Below, piece after piece: positions 1-6,419 of a stretch of 8,222 bases of DNA. The DNA comes from an uncultured beta proteobacterium (GTDB taxonomy: Bacteria; Pseudomonadota; Gammaproteobacteria; Burkholderiales; Burkholderiaceae_C). Under the pieces are notes generated by a model. That model was not told the origin of the DNA and made no database searches. It saw nothing but the letters and a program-made list of their open reading frames with translations. The position numbers were made by a program, and so were the translations under genes. Numbering within the stretch: position 1 is the stretch's first letter; the number at the start of each line of letters is the position of its first letter. The stretch is taken from assembly GCA_903886165.1 (NCBI GenBank), contig CAISLL010000295.1:1-8222 (forward strand), given 5' to 3'.

Positions 1-666
1 CGCGCCATCGTCGTCAACTCGCCACACAACCCGAGCGGCACGGTCTGGACCGCACACGAGATGCAGCAACTTGACGCGCTGCTGGCCCCGACCAAGGTGC
101 TGTTGATCAGTGACGAGGTCTACGAACACATGGTGTTTGACGGCCACAGCCACCAAAGCGCAGCCAGCTACCCCGGTCTGGCAGAACGCGCGTTTGTGGT
201 GTCGAGTTTTGGCAAGACCTTTCACGTGACTGGCTGGAAAGTGGGGTTTGTGGCGGCCCCGGCGTTTCTCAGCCAGGAGTTCCGCAAGGTACACCAGTTC
301 AATGTGTTCACCGTCAACACCCCGGTGCAATACGCGCTGGCGGAATACCTGGCCAACCCAGCGCCCTATGTGAATTTGCCAGCGTTTTACCAGGCCAAGC
401 GTGACTTGTTCCGTACCGGTCTGGCCCACACACGCTTCAAATTGCTGCCTTGCGAAGGCACCTACTTTCAAAGTGTTGACATCTCGGACGTCAGCCCGCT
501 TGGCGAAGCTGATTTCTGCAAATGGCTCACTGCGGAAGTGGGTGTAGCGGCGATCCCCACGTCTGCCTTTTATGGCAATGGCTTTGACCAGCATGTGGTG
601 CGGTTTTGTTTTGCCAAAAAGACCGAAACGCTTGAATTGGCACTGCAAAAGCTCCAAAAACTCTGA
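1..666 (+). CDS. PLP-dependent aminotransferase, methionine aminotransferase-like (5' end missing)
   Basis: This is the C-terminal 221 codons of a fold-type I aminotransferase. The reading frame is open from the first base, so the start lies upstream of the window. Codons 6-14 read NSPHNPSGT, the loop typical of class I/II aminotransferases. SFGKTFHVTGWK carries the presumed Schiff-base lysine (AAG at 214-216), and the arginine at 601-603 in VVRFCFAK is the likely substrate-carboxylate ligand. The wording of these motifs is closest to the YbdL / kynurenine aminotransferase-like group that transaminates methionine and aromatic amino acids. Full-length members have about 385 residues, so roughly 165 are missing here. 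The gene ends 8 bp before the first chr gene and could be cotranscribed with it. Family membership is secure. Substrate preference is inferred from motif similarity only. Confidence 0.9.
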   Translation, partial: RAIVVNSPHNPSGTVWTAHEMQQLDALLAPTKVLLISDEVYEHMVFDGHSHQSAASYPGLAERAFVVSSFGKTFHVTGWKVGFVAAPAFLSQEFRKVHQFNVFTVNTPVQYALAEYLANPAPYVNLPAFYQAKRDLFRTGLAHTRFKLLPCEGTYFQSVDISDVSPLGEADFCKWLTAEVGVAAIPTSAFYGNGFDQHVVRFCFAKKTETLELALQKLQKL

Positions 667-674
667 ATTGAAGC

Positions 675-1301
675 ATGGCCAACACAACGCCTGAAAGCCC
701 CGCCACCACTGATGCGCCCTCACCGACCGAACACCCCCGACCACATTCGCTGACCGAATTGTTCTGGGCTTTCACCGCCCTCGCCCTGCAAGGCTTTGGT
801 GGCGTGGTGGCCATCGCGCAGCGCGAGCTGGTGGAAAAAAGGCGCTGGCTCACCCAGGCAGAGTTTGTCGAAGAGTGGGCCGTGGCACAGGTGCTGCCAG
901 GGCCCAATGTGGTGAATCTGTCGCTGATGATTGGTGACCGTTACTTTGGTGTGCGTGGCGGCATGGTCGCACTGGCGGGCATGCTCGGCTTCCCACTGGT
1001 CATCCTGTTGATTCTGGCGGCGCTGTTTGCCGGCGTCTCTGAGTCAGGCGTGGTGCAGGGCGCGCTGCGCGGCATGGGTGCGGTGGCGGCAGGCATGATC
1101 GCCGCCACCGGACTCAAGCTATTTCCTTCTTTAAAGAATAATGTACTCGGAGCCCCTGTGTGTTATGCGCTTGCAGCTATGACTTTTATTTCAGTTGCGC
1201 TACTTAAGCTGCCTCTGATCTGGGTCATTCTGGGTTTGGGTGGCATCGGTGCACTGAGGGCCTACCGATTGCTTGGAGACCTTGAGAAAACCTCTGCATG
1301 A
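675..1301 (+). CDS. Chromate transporter, single-CHR-domain protein (first of a pair)
   Basis: This 208-residue membrane protein has one CHR domain. GFGG (residues 40-43) is followed by a charged stretch and AQVLPGPN (71-78), the hallmark of the family, then by several hydrophobic segments to about residue 195. Full-length ChrA proteins contain two such domains in about 400 residues. Here the second half is a separate gene that overlaps by the four bases ATGA (1298-1301), so the two halves probably work as a heterodimer, as known for short-chain CHR pairs. The expected role is chromate efflux across the inner membrane, although not all CHR proteins carry chromate. The start has no strong Shine-Dalgarno and lies 8 bp after the preceding stop. 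Residues 157-169 are encoded by a copy of a 37-bp interspersed repeat, and the surrounding 1115-1210 stretch is visibly AT-richer than the rest of the gene. Confidence 0.88.
   Translation: MANTTPESPATTDAPSPTEHPRPHSLTELFWAFTALALQGFGGVVAIAQRELVEKRRWLTQAEFVEEWAVAQVLPGPNVVNLSLMIGDRYFGVRGGMVALAGMLGFPLVILLILAALFAGVSESGVVQGALRGMGAVAAGMIAATGLKLFPSLKNNVLGAPVCYALAAMTFISVALLKLPLIWVILGLGGIGALRAYRLLGDLEKTSA
1144..1180 (-). repeat. 37-bp interspersed repeat, copy inside the first chr gene
   Basis: On the minus strand this begins ATAGCTGCAAGCGC and ends CCGAGTA. It aligns without gaps with the copy in the DUF934 gene (24 of 37 identical) and the copy in cysI (22 of 37). It lies in an AT-rich patch and encodes residues 157-169 of the CHR protein, in a stretch between hydrophobic segments. 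The gene frame is intact through it. Confidence 0.6.
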
Positions 1302-1903
1302 CTGGCCTGCAAATCACACTCAGTGGCGCCGACTGGCTGACGCTGCTGACACATTTCTTGTCGCTGTCCTTGCTTGCGGTAGGTGGCGCCATCACCACCG
1401 TGCCCGACATGCACCGCACGCTGGTTGCACAACACCAATGGATGAGCGACGGGCAGTTCAACGCCTCGATTGCCATTGCGCAAGCGGCACCAGGCCCGAA
1501 CGTGCTGTTTGTGGCCCTGATCGGCTGGCATGTGGGCCTGAACGCAGGCGGTGGCCTGGGTGCGGGCTGGGTTGGCTGGGCCAGCGCACTGCTGGGTGTG
1601 CTGTTGTCGATGCTGGGCATTTTGCTGCCCAGCACCACACTGACCTTCGCTGCTTCGCGCTGGGCTCATCAAAACCGCGAACTGCGTGCCGTGCGCGCCT
1701 TCAAGCAAGGCATGGTCCCCGTGGTCTTGGCGCTGCTGATAGCCACTGGCTGGATCTTGACCGCCGCCCACGGCGCAGACCTGGCGCACTGGCCGCTGTG
1801 GCTGCTCACCGCCGCCATAGCTGTGCTGGTTTGGCGCACCAGGCTGCACCTGCTGTGGTTGCTGGGTGCTGGGGCGCTGGCGGGTGCCTTGGGCTGGGTT
1901 TGA
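1298..1903 (+). CDS. Chromate transporter, single-CHR-domain protein (second of a pair)
   Basis: This 201-residue hydrophobic protein corresponds to the second CHR domain of ChrA. It has the GG pair in LLAVGGAITTVPDM near residue 28 and AQAAPGPN near residues 62-69, the counterpart of the LPGPN motif in the upstream gene. At least four further hydrophobic segments follow, up to the C-terminus. The start codon overlaps the upstream stop (ATGA), which indicates translational coupling and roughly equal production of the two halves. Together they would form an inner-membrane chromate (or related oxyanion) exporter. The gene ends convergently against the rhodanese gene with 29 bp between the stops, and its stop codon lies inside a hairpin. 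Family assignment is secure, while the transported ion is inferred. Confidence 0.87.
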   Translation: MTGLQITLSGADWLTLLTHFLSLSLLAVGGAITTVPDMHRTLVAQHQWMSDGQFNASIAIAQAAPGPNVLFVALIGWHVGLNAGGGLGAGWVGWASALLGVLLSMLGILLPSTTLTFAASRWAHQNRELRAVRAFKQGMVPVVLALLIATGWILTAAHGADLAHWPLWLLTAAIAVLVWRTRLHLLWLLGAGALAGALGWV

Positions 1904-1915
1904 TCTAAACCCGGC
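1893..1915 (+). terminator. Hairpin at the end of the chr pair, possible terminator
   Basis: A 9-bp stem (with one G-T pair) and a 5-base loop spans the stop codon of the second chr gene. The arms contain GGGTTT (1896-1901) and AAACCC (1907-1912), extended by three outer pairs. No T-run follows on either strand, so intrinsic termination is uncertain. The position between two convergent genes fits a transcription boundary. A weaker 5-bp inverted repeat (CCTGA/TCAGG, 1925-1937) overlaps the stop of the opposing gene. Confidence 0.35.
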
Positions 1916-1932
1916 ACGTAAACGCCTGATCT

Positions 1933-2409
1933 TCAGGTACTTGCAGCGGTGCCCGCTGCTGCTGCATCTGCGGCGCTGGCCGCCTGCAATTTCTTCCAGG
2001 CCTGAAAACCACCTGCCACGGACAAAGCTTTGGGGTAACCCAGCGAGCGCAGCATCAAAGCCGCCGACACGCTGCGCCGTCCGCTGTTGCAAATGCACAG
2101 CAGCAAATGGTCGCGCCCGTTGTGCAGCTTGTTGATCATGGTGAAGAACGACTTGGCGTCCATCTCCTTGGGTTGCCCGGCATCCAGAATGTCCTGCTCG
2201 TCTTCAGTCAGGGCATGCCCCAGCATGACTTTGACTTCAAACAAGGGAATGTGCAGGGTGTCAGGCATGGCACCCTTCATCTCGACCTCAAAGGTCTGGC
2301 GAATGTCAACCATGGTTGCCAGACCCAGGCGCGTGAGCTCCAAAGCAGTGGGCAAAGTGATTTCCAGCTTGTCGCTGTTCTCAGGTAGTTCGGGTGCGTA
2401 AGAGGTCAT
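1933..2409 (-). CDS. Rhodanese-domain protein (single domain)
   Basis: This 158-residue protein has one rhodanese homology domain. MVDIRQTFEVEMKGAMPDTL (residues 33-52) followed by HIPL matches the family's D-x-R ... IPGA.HIPL segment. CNSGRRS (107-113) is the active-site loop, with Cys107 as the probable persulfide-carrying cysteine; Cys105 is nearby. GGFQAWKK (133-140) is the conserved C-terminal strand-helix motif. The last 18 residues are an Ala-rich tail. Such proteins transfer sulfane sulfur to cyanide or thiol acceptors; the physiological acceptor here cannot be told. The gene is transcribed away from the sulfate-assimilation cluster and shares its upstream region, so co-regulation by sulfur status is plausible but inferred. 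The ATG start has no obvious Shine-Dalgarno upstream. It is convergent with the chr pair. Confidence 0.88.
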   Translation of the reverse strand: MTSYAPELPENSDKLEITLPTALELTRLGLATMVDIRQTFEVEMKGAMPDTLHIPLFEVKVMLGHALTEDEQDILDAGQPKEMDAKSFFTMINKLHNGRDHLLLCICNSGRRSVSAALMLRSLGYPKALSVAGGFQAWKKLQAASAADAAAAGTAAST

Positions 2410-2561
2410 AAGGTGAGCCGTTCAGTGTGCAGGGTCATTGGTGGAGCTGATTGGCCCATTATCTCCTCGGCATATCAATCCATTTATATATCAATAAAGA
2501 CATAAGAAAATCACGATAATGTAGTTTGAAATATATCATTTGGTCTTTACAGTCTCCACCC
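2410..2561. promoter_or_regulatory. Divergent intergenic region, candidate promoter/operator of the cys cluster
   Basis: This 152-bp gap separates the leftward rhodanese gene from the rightward TSUP-cys cluster. Its right half (about 2470-2545) is strongly AT-rich, unlike its surroundings. ATATCAAT occurs at 2472-2479 and 2488-2495, 16 bp apart in the same orientation, and a related ATATCATT lies at 2533-2540. GATAAT at 2515-2520 could serve as a -10 box for the cys direction; the matching -35 position (2492-2497, CAATAA) is poor, as expected for an activator-dependent promoter. A LysR-type sulfur regulator such as CysB is the obvious candidate. I cannot match these repeats to a known CysB site, so both promoter and operator are inferred. 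Confidence 0.45.
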
Positions 2562-3353
2562 ATGCATGACATCGCTTTTATTTTTGCTGGGTTTTTCGTA
2601 GGCATCGTGGTCGGTCTGACCGGCGTGGGGGGTGGCTCGCTGATGACCCCGATCCTGATTTTTGTGTTCGGGGTGAAACCCTACATGGCGGTCGGCACCG
2701 ACCTGCTGTTTGCAGCCTTCACCAAGATGGGCGGCACCGTGAAAATGGCGCGTTCCGGTCTTGTGCCGTGGCGTGTGGTGCTGCACCTGAGCGCTGGCAG
2801 CATTCCGGCGGCGCTTGTCACACTCTGGATTCTCAAGACGGTTGGCCCGGCAGATGCCGCCATCCAGCACCTGATGACCTTCACCCTGGGTGTCGCCCTG
2901 CTACTGACCGCGGCTGCCACGCTTTACAAGGCCCTACGCGGCAAGGGCTCACCGGTTCGCATTGCAGCCGGTCAGGAGCTGGCTGCGACGACCCCGCGCC
3001 ATTGGAGCCTGCCGCTGCTGTTTGGTGCCTTGATCGGCACGCTGGTGACCATCACTTCAGTGGGTGCGGGTGCCATCGGTGTCACGGTGCTGATGCTGCT
3101 CTACCCACTGCTTCCCCTGCCGCGCATTGTGGCCGCCGACATTGCCTACGCAGTGCCTTTGACGCTGGTGGCAGGTGCCGGTCACGCCAGCCTGGGTTCG
3201 GTCGACTGGCCCATGCTGAGCCTTTTGCTCGCGGGCTCACTCCCAGGCATCTGGCTGGGTTCTCACTTCATGACCCGCGTGCCGGAGCGCGTGATCCGCT
3301 CGCTTTTGTCGGTGTTGTTGGCCTACGCCGGCGTCAAACTGATTGCCATTTGA
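2562..3353 (+). CDS. TSUP (TauE/SafE) family permease, candidate sulfate/sulfite transporter
   Basis: This 263-residue polytopic membrane protein belongs to the sulfite exporter TauE/SafE (TSUP) family. The two internal repeats of the family are visible: FFVGIVVGLTGVGGGS (residues 11-26) with VGTDLLF (44-50), and ITSVGAGAIG (164-173) with AADIAYAVPLTL further on. I chose the ATG at 2562, giving MHDIAFIF, rather than a TTG in the same frame at 2526 that lies in AT-rich promoter-like DNA; neither has a clear Shine-Dalgarno. It is the first gene of the rightward cluster, 55 bp ahead of cysI. TSUP members near cys genes (for example CysZ of Corynebacterium glutamicum, a member of this family) are linked to sulfate import, whereas others export sulfite. 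Context supports a sulfur oxyanion, but direction and exact substrate are not shown by the sequence. Confidence 0.85.
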   Translation: MHDIAFIFAGFFVGIVVGLTGVGGGSLMTPILIFVFGVKPYMAVGTDLLFAAFTKMGGTVKMARSGLVPWRVVLHLSAGSIPAALVTLWILKTVGPADAAIQHLMTFTLGVALLLTAAATLYKALRGKGSPVRIAAGQELAATTPRHWSLPLLFGALIGTLVTITSVGAGAIGVTVLMLLYPLLPLPRIVAADIAYAVPLTLVAGAGHASLGSVDWPMLSLLLAGSLPGIWLGSHFMTRVPERVIRSLLSVLLAYAGVKLIAI

Positions 3354-3408
3354 CAGTCGCAAGCAAGCCTGACCACACCCCCAATTCAAAATTTCTAGCA
3401 GCCCCACC

Positions 3409-5226
3409 ATGTACCAATACACCGAATTTGACCGTCAGTTCATCCGAAACCGTGCCGCACAGTACCGCGACCAGCTTGCACGCAACCAACGCGGCGAACT
3501 CAAAGACGACGAGTTCCGCCCGCTGCGTTTGCAAAACGGCTGGTATGTGCAGCGCTACGCCCCAATGCTGCGTGTGGCGGTGCCCTACGGCGAGTTGTCC
3601 AGCCGCCAGCTGCGCGTGCTGGCCAAAATTGCCCGTGACTACGACCAACCCAGCGCCGCGGTGTACCAGCATGCCAGCGACACCCAGGCCGAACTCGGCA
3701 CACCCCACCTGCCGGTGGGTTATGGCCACTTCAGCACCCGCCAAAACGTGCAGTTCAACTGGATTCCCTTGAGCCAAAGCGCCGATGTGATGGACTTGCT
3801 GGCCAAGGTGGACATGCACGGCATCCAGACCAGTGGCAACTGCATTCGCAACATCACCAGCGACGCCCTCGCCGGCATTGCACCAGACGAAGACATCGAC
3901 CCACGCCCGTATGCAGAAATCATGCGCCAGTGGAGCTCACTGCACCCCGAGTTTGCGCACCTGCCGCGCAAGTTCAAGGTGGCCATCAACGGCGCACAAG
4001 AAGACCGCGCCGCTACCGCGTGGCACGACGTGGGCCTGCACCTGCGCCGCAACGCCCTGGGACATGTGGGTTTCAAGGTGCTGGTGGGCGGCGGCATGGG
4101 CCGCACCCCGGTGATTGCCAGCACCCTGCGCGAATTCCTGCCTTGGGACCAGATCCTGAACTATCTGGAGGCCGTGGTGCGTGTCTACAACCGCTTTGGC
4201 CGACGCGACAACCTGTACAAGGCACGCATCAAGATCCTGGTCAAAGCCGAAGGCCAGCGTTTTGTCGACGAAGTGGAAGCCGAGTACGCCGACATCGTGG
4301 CACATGACGGCGCTGCCCACACCATCCCGCAAGCAGAGCTGGATCGTGTTTCAGCACATTTTGTGCCTCCAGCCCAAGTAGAACAAGCGCATGCTGCTAT
4401 CAACACCACAGCACCTGGGTTCACTGGCAAAGACGCCGCAGACTACCAACGCTGGCTCACGCAAAACGTGCGGGCGCACAAAAACCCGGCCCTGCGCGCT
4501 GTCAACCTGTCGTTCAAACGCCTCGGTCATGCCCCCGGTGATGCCACCGCCGACCAGCTCTGCGCGGCGGCTGACCTGGCGGACCGCTTCAGCGCCGGCG
4601 AGGCCCGTGTCACCCACGAGCAAAACCTGCTGTTGCCCTGGGTGCGTGCCACCGACCTGCCCGCGCTCTGGCTGGCGGCCCGTGCACTGGGTGTGGCCAA
4701 GGCCAACATTGGTCTGCTCACTGACATGATCACCTGCCCCGGTGGCGACCTGTGCGCGCTGGCCAACGCCCGCTCACTGCCCTTGGCCGCTGCCATCACC
4801 GAGCGCTACCAGGACCTGGACGAGTTGTTTGACATCGGCCAGATCGACCTGCACATCAGCGGCTGCATGAACTCTTGCGGCCACCACCACACCGGCCACA
4901 TTGGTGTGCTCGGCGTGGACAAGGACGGGCGCGAGTGGTACCAGATTTCGCTCGGTGGCTCGGATGGCAGCACCCTCAGTGGCGACGCCGTGCCCGGCAA
5001 GGTGATTGGCCCGTCGTTTGCCGCCAGTGAGGTGACCGACGTGGTGGAGGCCCTGCTCGACACCTACCGGGCAAAACGCCTGGCCGGTGAAACCTTCATT
5101 GCCAGCGTGCGCCGCCTCGGGCTCGATCCCTTCAAGCTGGCAGCCAACGCAGTGCGTCACGAAACCAAGGCGGGCGGAAAGGTGCTGCATGTGCACCTGG
5201 CCAGCGCTGAATCCATGTCCGACTAA
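3409..5226 (+). CDS. cysI: Assimilatory sulfite reductase hemoprotein (nitrite/sulfite reductase family)
   Basis: This 605-residue cytoplasmic enzyme would reduce sulfite to sulfide with six electrons. The siroheme/[4Fe-4S] ligands are in place: Cys443 and Cys449 (TCPGGDLC, C-x5-C) and Cys486 and Cys490 (GCMNSC, C-x3-C). Basic residues corresponding to the anion-binding site are also present: Arg111 in STRQNVQF, Arg147 in NCIRNI, and Lys188/Lys190 in RKFKVAI. The protein has the usual two-fold repeat, with a linker near residues 300-345. Residues 319-331 in this linker are encoded by a 37-bp interspersed repeat (minus orientation). Nitrite reductases share this fold; the DUF934-cysHDN neighbours argue for sulfite. 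No CysJ flavoprotein is next to it, so electrons probably come from ferredoxin or another donor. It starts 55 bp after the TSUP gene and lacks a clear Shine-Dalgarno. Confidence 0.93.
   Translation: MYQYTEFDRQFIRNRAAQYRDQLARNQRGELKDDEFRPLRLQNGWYVQRYAPMLRVAVPYGELSSRQLRVLAKIARDYDQPSAAVYQHASDTQAELGTPHLPVGYGHFSTRQNVQFNWIPLSQSADVMDLLAKVDMHGIQTSGNCIRNITSDALAGIAPDEDIDPRPYAEIMRQWSSLHPEFAHLPRKFKVAINGAQEDRAATAWHDVGLHLRRNALGHVGFKVLVGGGMGRTPVIASTLREFLPWDQILNYLEAVVRVYNRFGRRDNLYKARIKILVKAEGQRFVDEVEAEYADIVAHDGAAHTIPQAELDRVSAHFVPPAQVEQAHAAINTTAPGFTGKDAADYQRWLTQNVRAHKNPALRAVNLSFKRLGHAPGDATADQLCAAADLADRFSAGEARVTHEQNLLLPWVRATDLPALWLAARALGVAKANIGLLTDMITCPGGDLCALANARSLPLAAAITERYQDLDELFDIGQIDLHISGCMNSCGHHHTGHIGVLGVDKDGREWYQISLGGSDGSTLSGDAVPGKVIGPSFAASEVTDVVEALLDTYRAKRLAGETFIASVRRLGLDPFKLAANAVRHETKAGGKVLHVHLASAESMSD
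4364..4400 (-). repeat. 37-bp interspersed repeat, copy inside cysI
   Basis: On the minus strand this begins ATAGC and ends GGAGGCA. It aligns without gaps with three other 37-bp stretches in the window (1144-1180 minus, 5263-5299 plus, 7847-7883 plus), with 22 of 37 identities to the chr copy. It encodes residues 319-331 in the linker between the two halves of the reductase, keeps the frame and introduces no stop. Confidence 0.65.
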
Positions 5227-5241
5227 CGCGTCTTGAATACC

Positions 5242-5643
5242 ATGAACAATAAAATTAAATTAATAGCTGCCGGCGCTTTAGATACAGGTTCTACAGGCCT
5301 TAATGTCTTGGAAATTGCAAACGATGCAGATGCCAGCGCCGTGGTGCTGCAGGGCATTGACCGCATTGACCTTGAATTCCCCAAATTCACCGATGGCCGC
5401 GCCTACAGCCAGGCCTACCTGCTGCGCCGCCGACTCGACTTCACCGGCGATATCCGCGCCACCGGCGACGTCCTGGTTGACCAGGTGCTGCTCATGCAGC
5501 GCAGCGGTTTCAGTTCGGCCGTGCTTCGCGCTGACCAAAACATGGCCCACGCCCAGCGCCAGTTGACACAGTTCGCCAGTTTTTACCAAGGTGATGCCGC
5601 CCAGCCGCAACCCCTGTTCACGCTTGAAGGAGCCACCGCATGA
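5242..5643 (+). CDS. DUF934 family protein, sulfite-reduction associated
   Basis: This 133-residue soluble protein matches the DUF934 family, which I recognise from DGRAYSQAYLLRRR (residues 51-64), TGDIRATGDVLVDQ (68-81) and MQRSGF (85-90). Family members sit next to siroheme sulfite reductase genes in many proteobacteria and are annotated as probable oxidoreductases involved in sulfite reduction; I know of no firmly assigned biochemical activity. It has no Cys residues, so it cannot itself carry an iron-sulfur cluster through Cys ligands. The chosen start is ATG 5242, 15 bp after cysI; a TTG at 5233 in frame would add three residues. The stop overlaps the cysH start (ATGA, 5640-5643), so the two are translationally coupled. 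The first 20 residues are low in GC and mostly derived from a 37-bp repeat; the conserved domain begins only around residue 30. Confidence 0.85.
   Translation: MNNKIKLIAAGALDTGSTGLNVLEIANDADASAVVLQGIDRIDLEFPKFTDGRAYSQAYLLRRRLDFTGDIRATGDVLVDQVLLMQRSGFSSAVLRADQNMAHAQRQLTQFASFYQGDAAQPQPLFTLEGATA
5263..5299 (+). repeat. 37-bp interspersed repeat, copy inside the DUF934 gene
   Basis: This begins ATAGCTGCCGGCGCTT and ends TCTACAGGCC. It is 27 of 37 identical to the copy in cysN, including a 10-base identical end (positions 28-37), and is preceded by an A/T-only run. It encodes residues 8-20, so most of the protein's extreme N-terminus comes from the repeat. The repeat is read in the same frame as the cysN copy, and both encode STG near the end. 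Confidence 0.72.
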
Positions 5644-6419
5644 GCGCCATCACCCTGAACGCCCGCGCGTCCACCACCTTTGCGGAAAAACTTGCCGAGA
5701 CCGAAACGCTACTGACACAAGCCGCGCTGGATTACGCGCCCAGCAATGTCGGCGGCGCGCCCCGCATCACCCTGGCCTGCAGCCTGGGCGCGGAAGACAT
5801 GGTAATTGCCCACCTGATCAATCACCTGCAACTCAACATCGGCATTTTTGTGCTGGAAACCGGCCAGTTGCACGCAGAAACCCTGGCCCTGCTGGAGCGG
5901 TTGCAAACCAACTCCCGCGCCCCGGTTCAGGTGTTCAAGCCGATCGAAGAAGCGGCGATCCAGTTTGTCGCCCGCGAAGGAAGAGACGCTATTTTCAAGA
6001 GCATCGCGCTGCGCAAAGCCTGCTGCCAGATCCGCAAGATGGAGCCACTGGCACGTGCCCTCGACGGCAAAGCGGCCTGGGTCACCGGCCTGCGCCGCGA
6101 ACAGTCCGGCGCCCGCGCCGAGGTGCCCTTGATTGACACCACCGATGCCACCCGCGCCAAACTGAACCCGCTGGCAAACTGGACCTGGGGCGACGTGTGG
6201 CACTTCATTGCAGAAAACAAGGTGGAATACAACCCACTGCACGACCAGTTTTACCCCAGCATCGGCTGCGCGCCCTGCACCCGCGCCATCAGCCTGGGCG
6301 AAGACTTCCGCGCCGGGCGCTGGTGGTGGGAAGACGAAGCCGCCAAAGAATGTGGGTTGCACGTCAAGACCAGCTCGCTGCCGAACACAGAAACAAATAA
6401 AGAAAGGGCCTCCGCATGA
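5640..6419 (+). CDS. cysH: Assimilatory adenylyl-sulfate (APS) reductase
   Basis: This 259-residue cytoplasmic enzyme reduces activated sulfate to sulfite using thioredoxin or a similar thiol. SLGAED (residues 48-53) is the nucleotide-binding loop, and GLRREQS (150-156) is a family signature. Cys128-Cys129 and Cys210/Cys213 (CAPC) form the CC...CxxC pattern that binds a [4Fe-4S] cluster in enzymes using APS. PAPS-specific enzymes such as that of E. coli lack this pattern, so APS is the predicted substrate. Cys238 in ECGLH is the catalytic cysteine. The start is set by a good Shine-Dalgarno, AAGGAG at 5627-5632, 7 bases ahead of the ATG inside the end of the DUF934 gene. The stop overlaps cysD (ATGA, 6416-6419). 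The absence of cysC in the visible operon agrees with an APS-type route. Confidence 0.94.
   Translation: MSAITLNARASTTFAEKLAETETLLTQAALDYAPSNVGGAPRITLACSLGAEDMVIAHLINHLQLNIGIFVLETGQLHAETLALLERLQTNSRAPVQVFKPIEEAAIQFVAREGRDAIFKSIALRKACCQIRKMEPLARALDGKAAWVTGLRREQSGARAEVPLIDTTDATRAKLNPLANWTWGDVWHFIAENKVEYNPLHDQFYPSIGCAPCTRAISLGEDFRAGRWWWEDEAAKECGLHVKTSSLPNTETNKERASA

Noticed and set aside
527..907. Minus-strand open frame across the aminotransferase/chr junction
   Set aside because: It is a shadow of well-supported plus-strand genes and has no recognisable motif.
1814..1850. ATAGCTG in the second chr gene as another copy of the 37-bp repeat
   Set aside because: Only the first seven bases fit. 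The rest does not align and reads as ordinary GC-rich membrane-protein coding sequence.
1262..2098. Long (278-codon) minus-strand open frame opposite the second chr gene
   Set aside because: Gln/Gly/Arg-rich composition typical of antisense shadows. The CHR reading on the other strand has clear family motifs, and the rhodanese gene occupies a different minus frame at its end.
2768..3772. Long (334-codon) plus-strand open frame overlapping the TSUP and cysI genes
   Set aside because: His/Cys/Arg-rich shadow in a different frame of two genes with strong family motifs.
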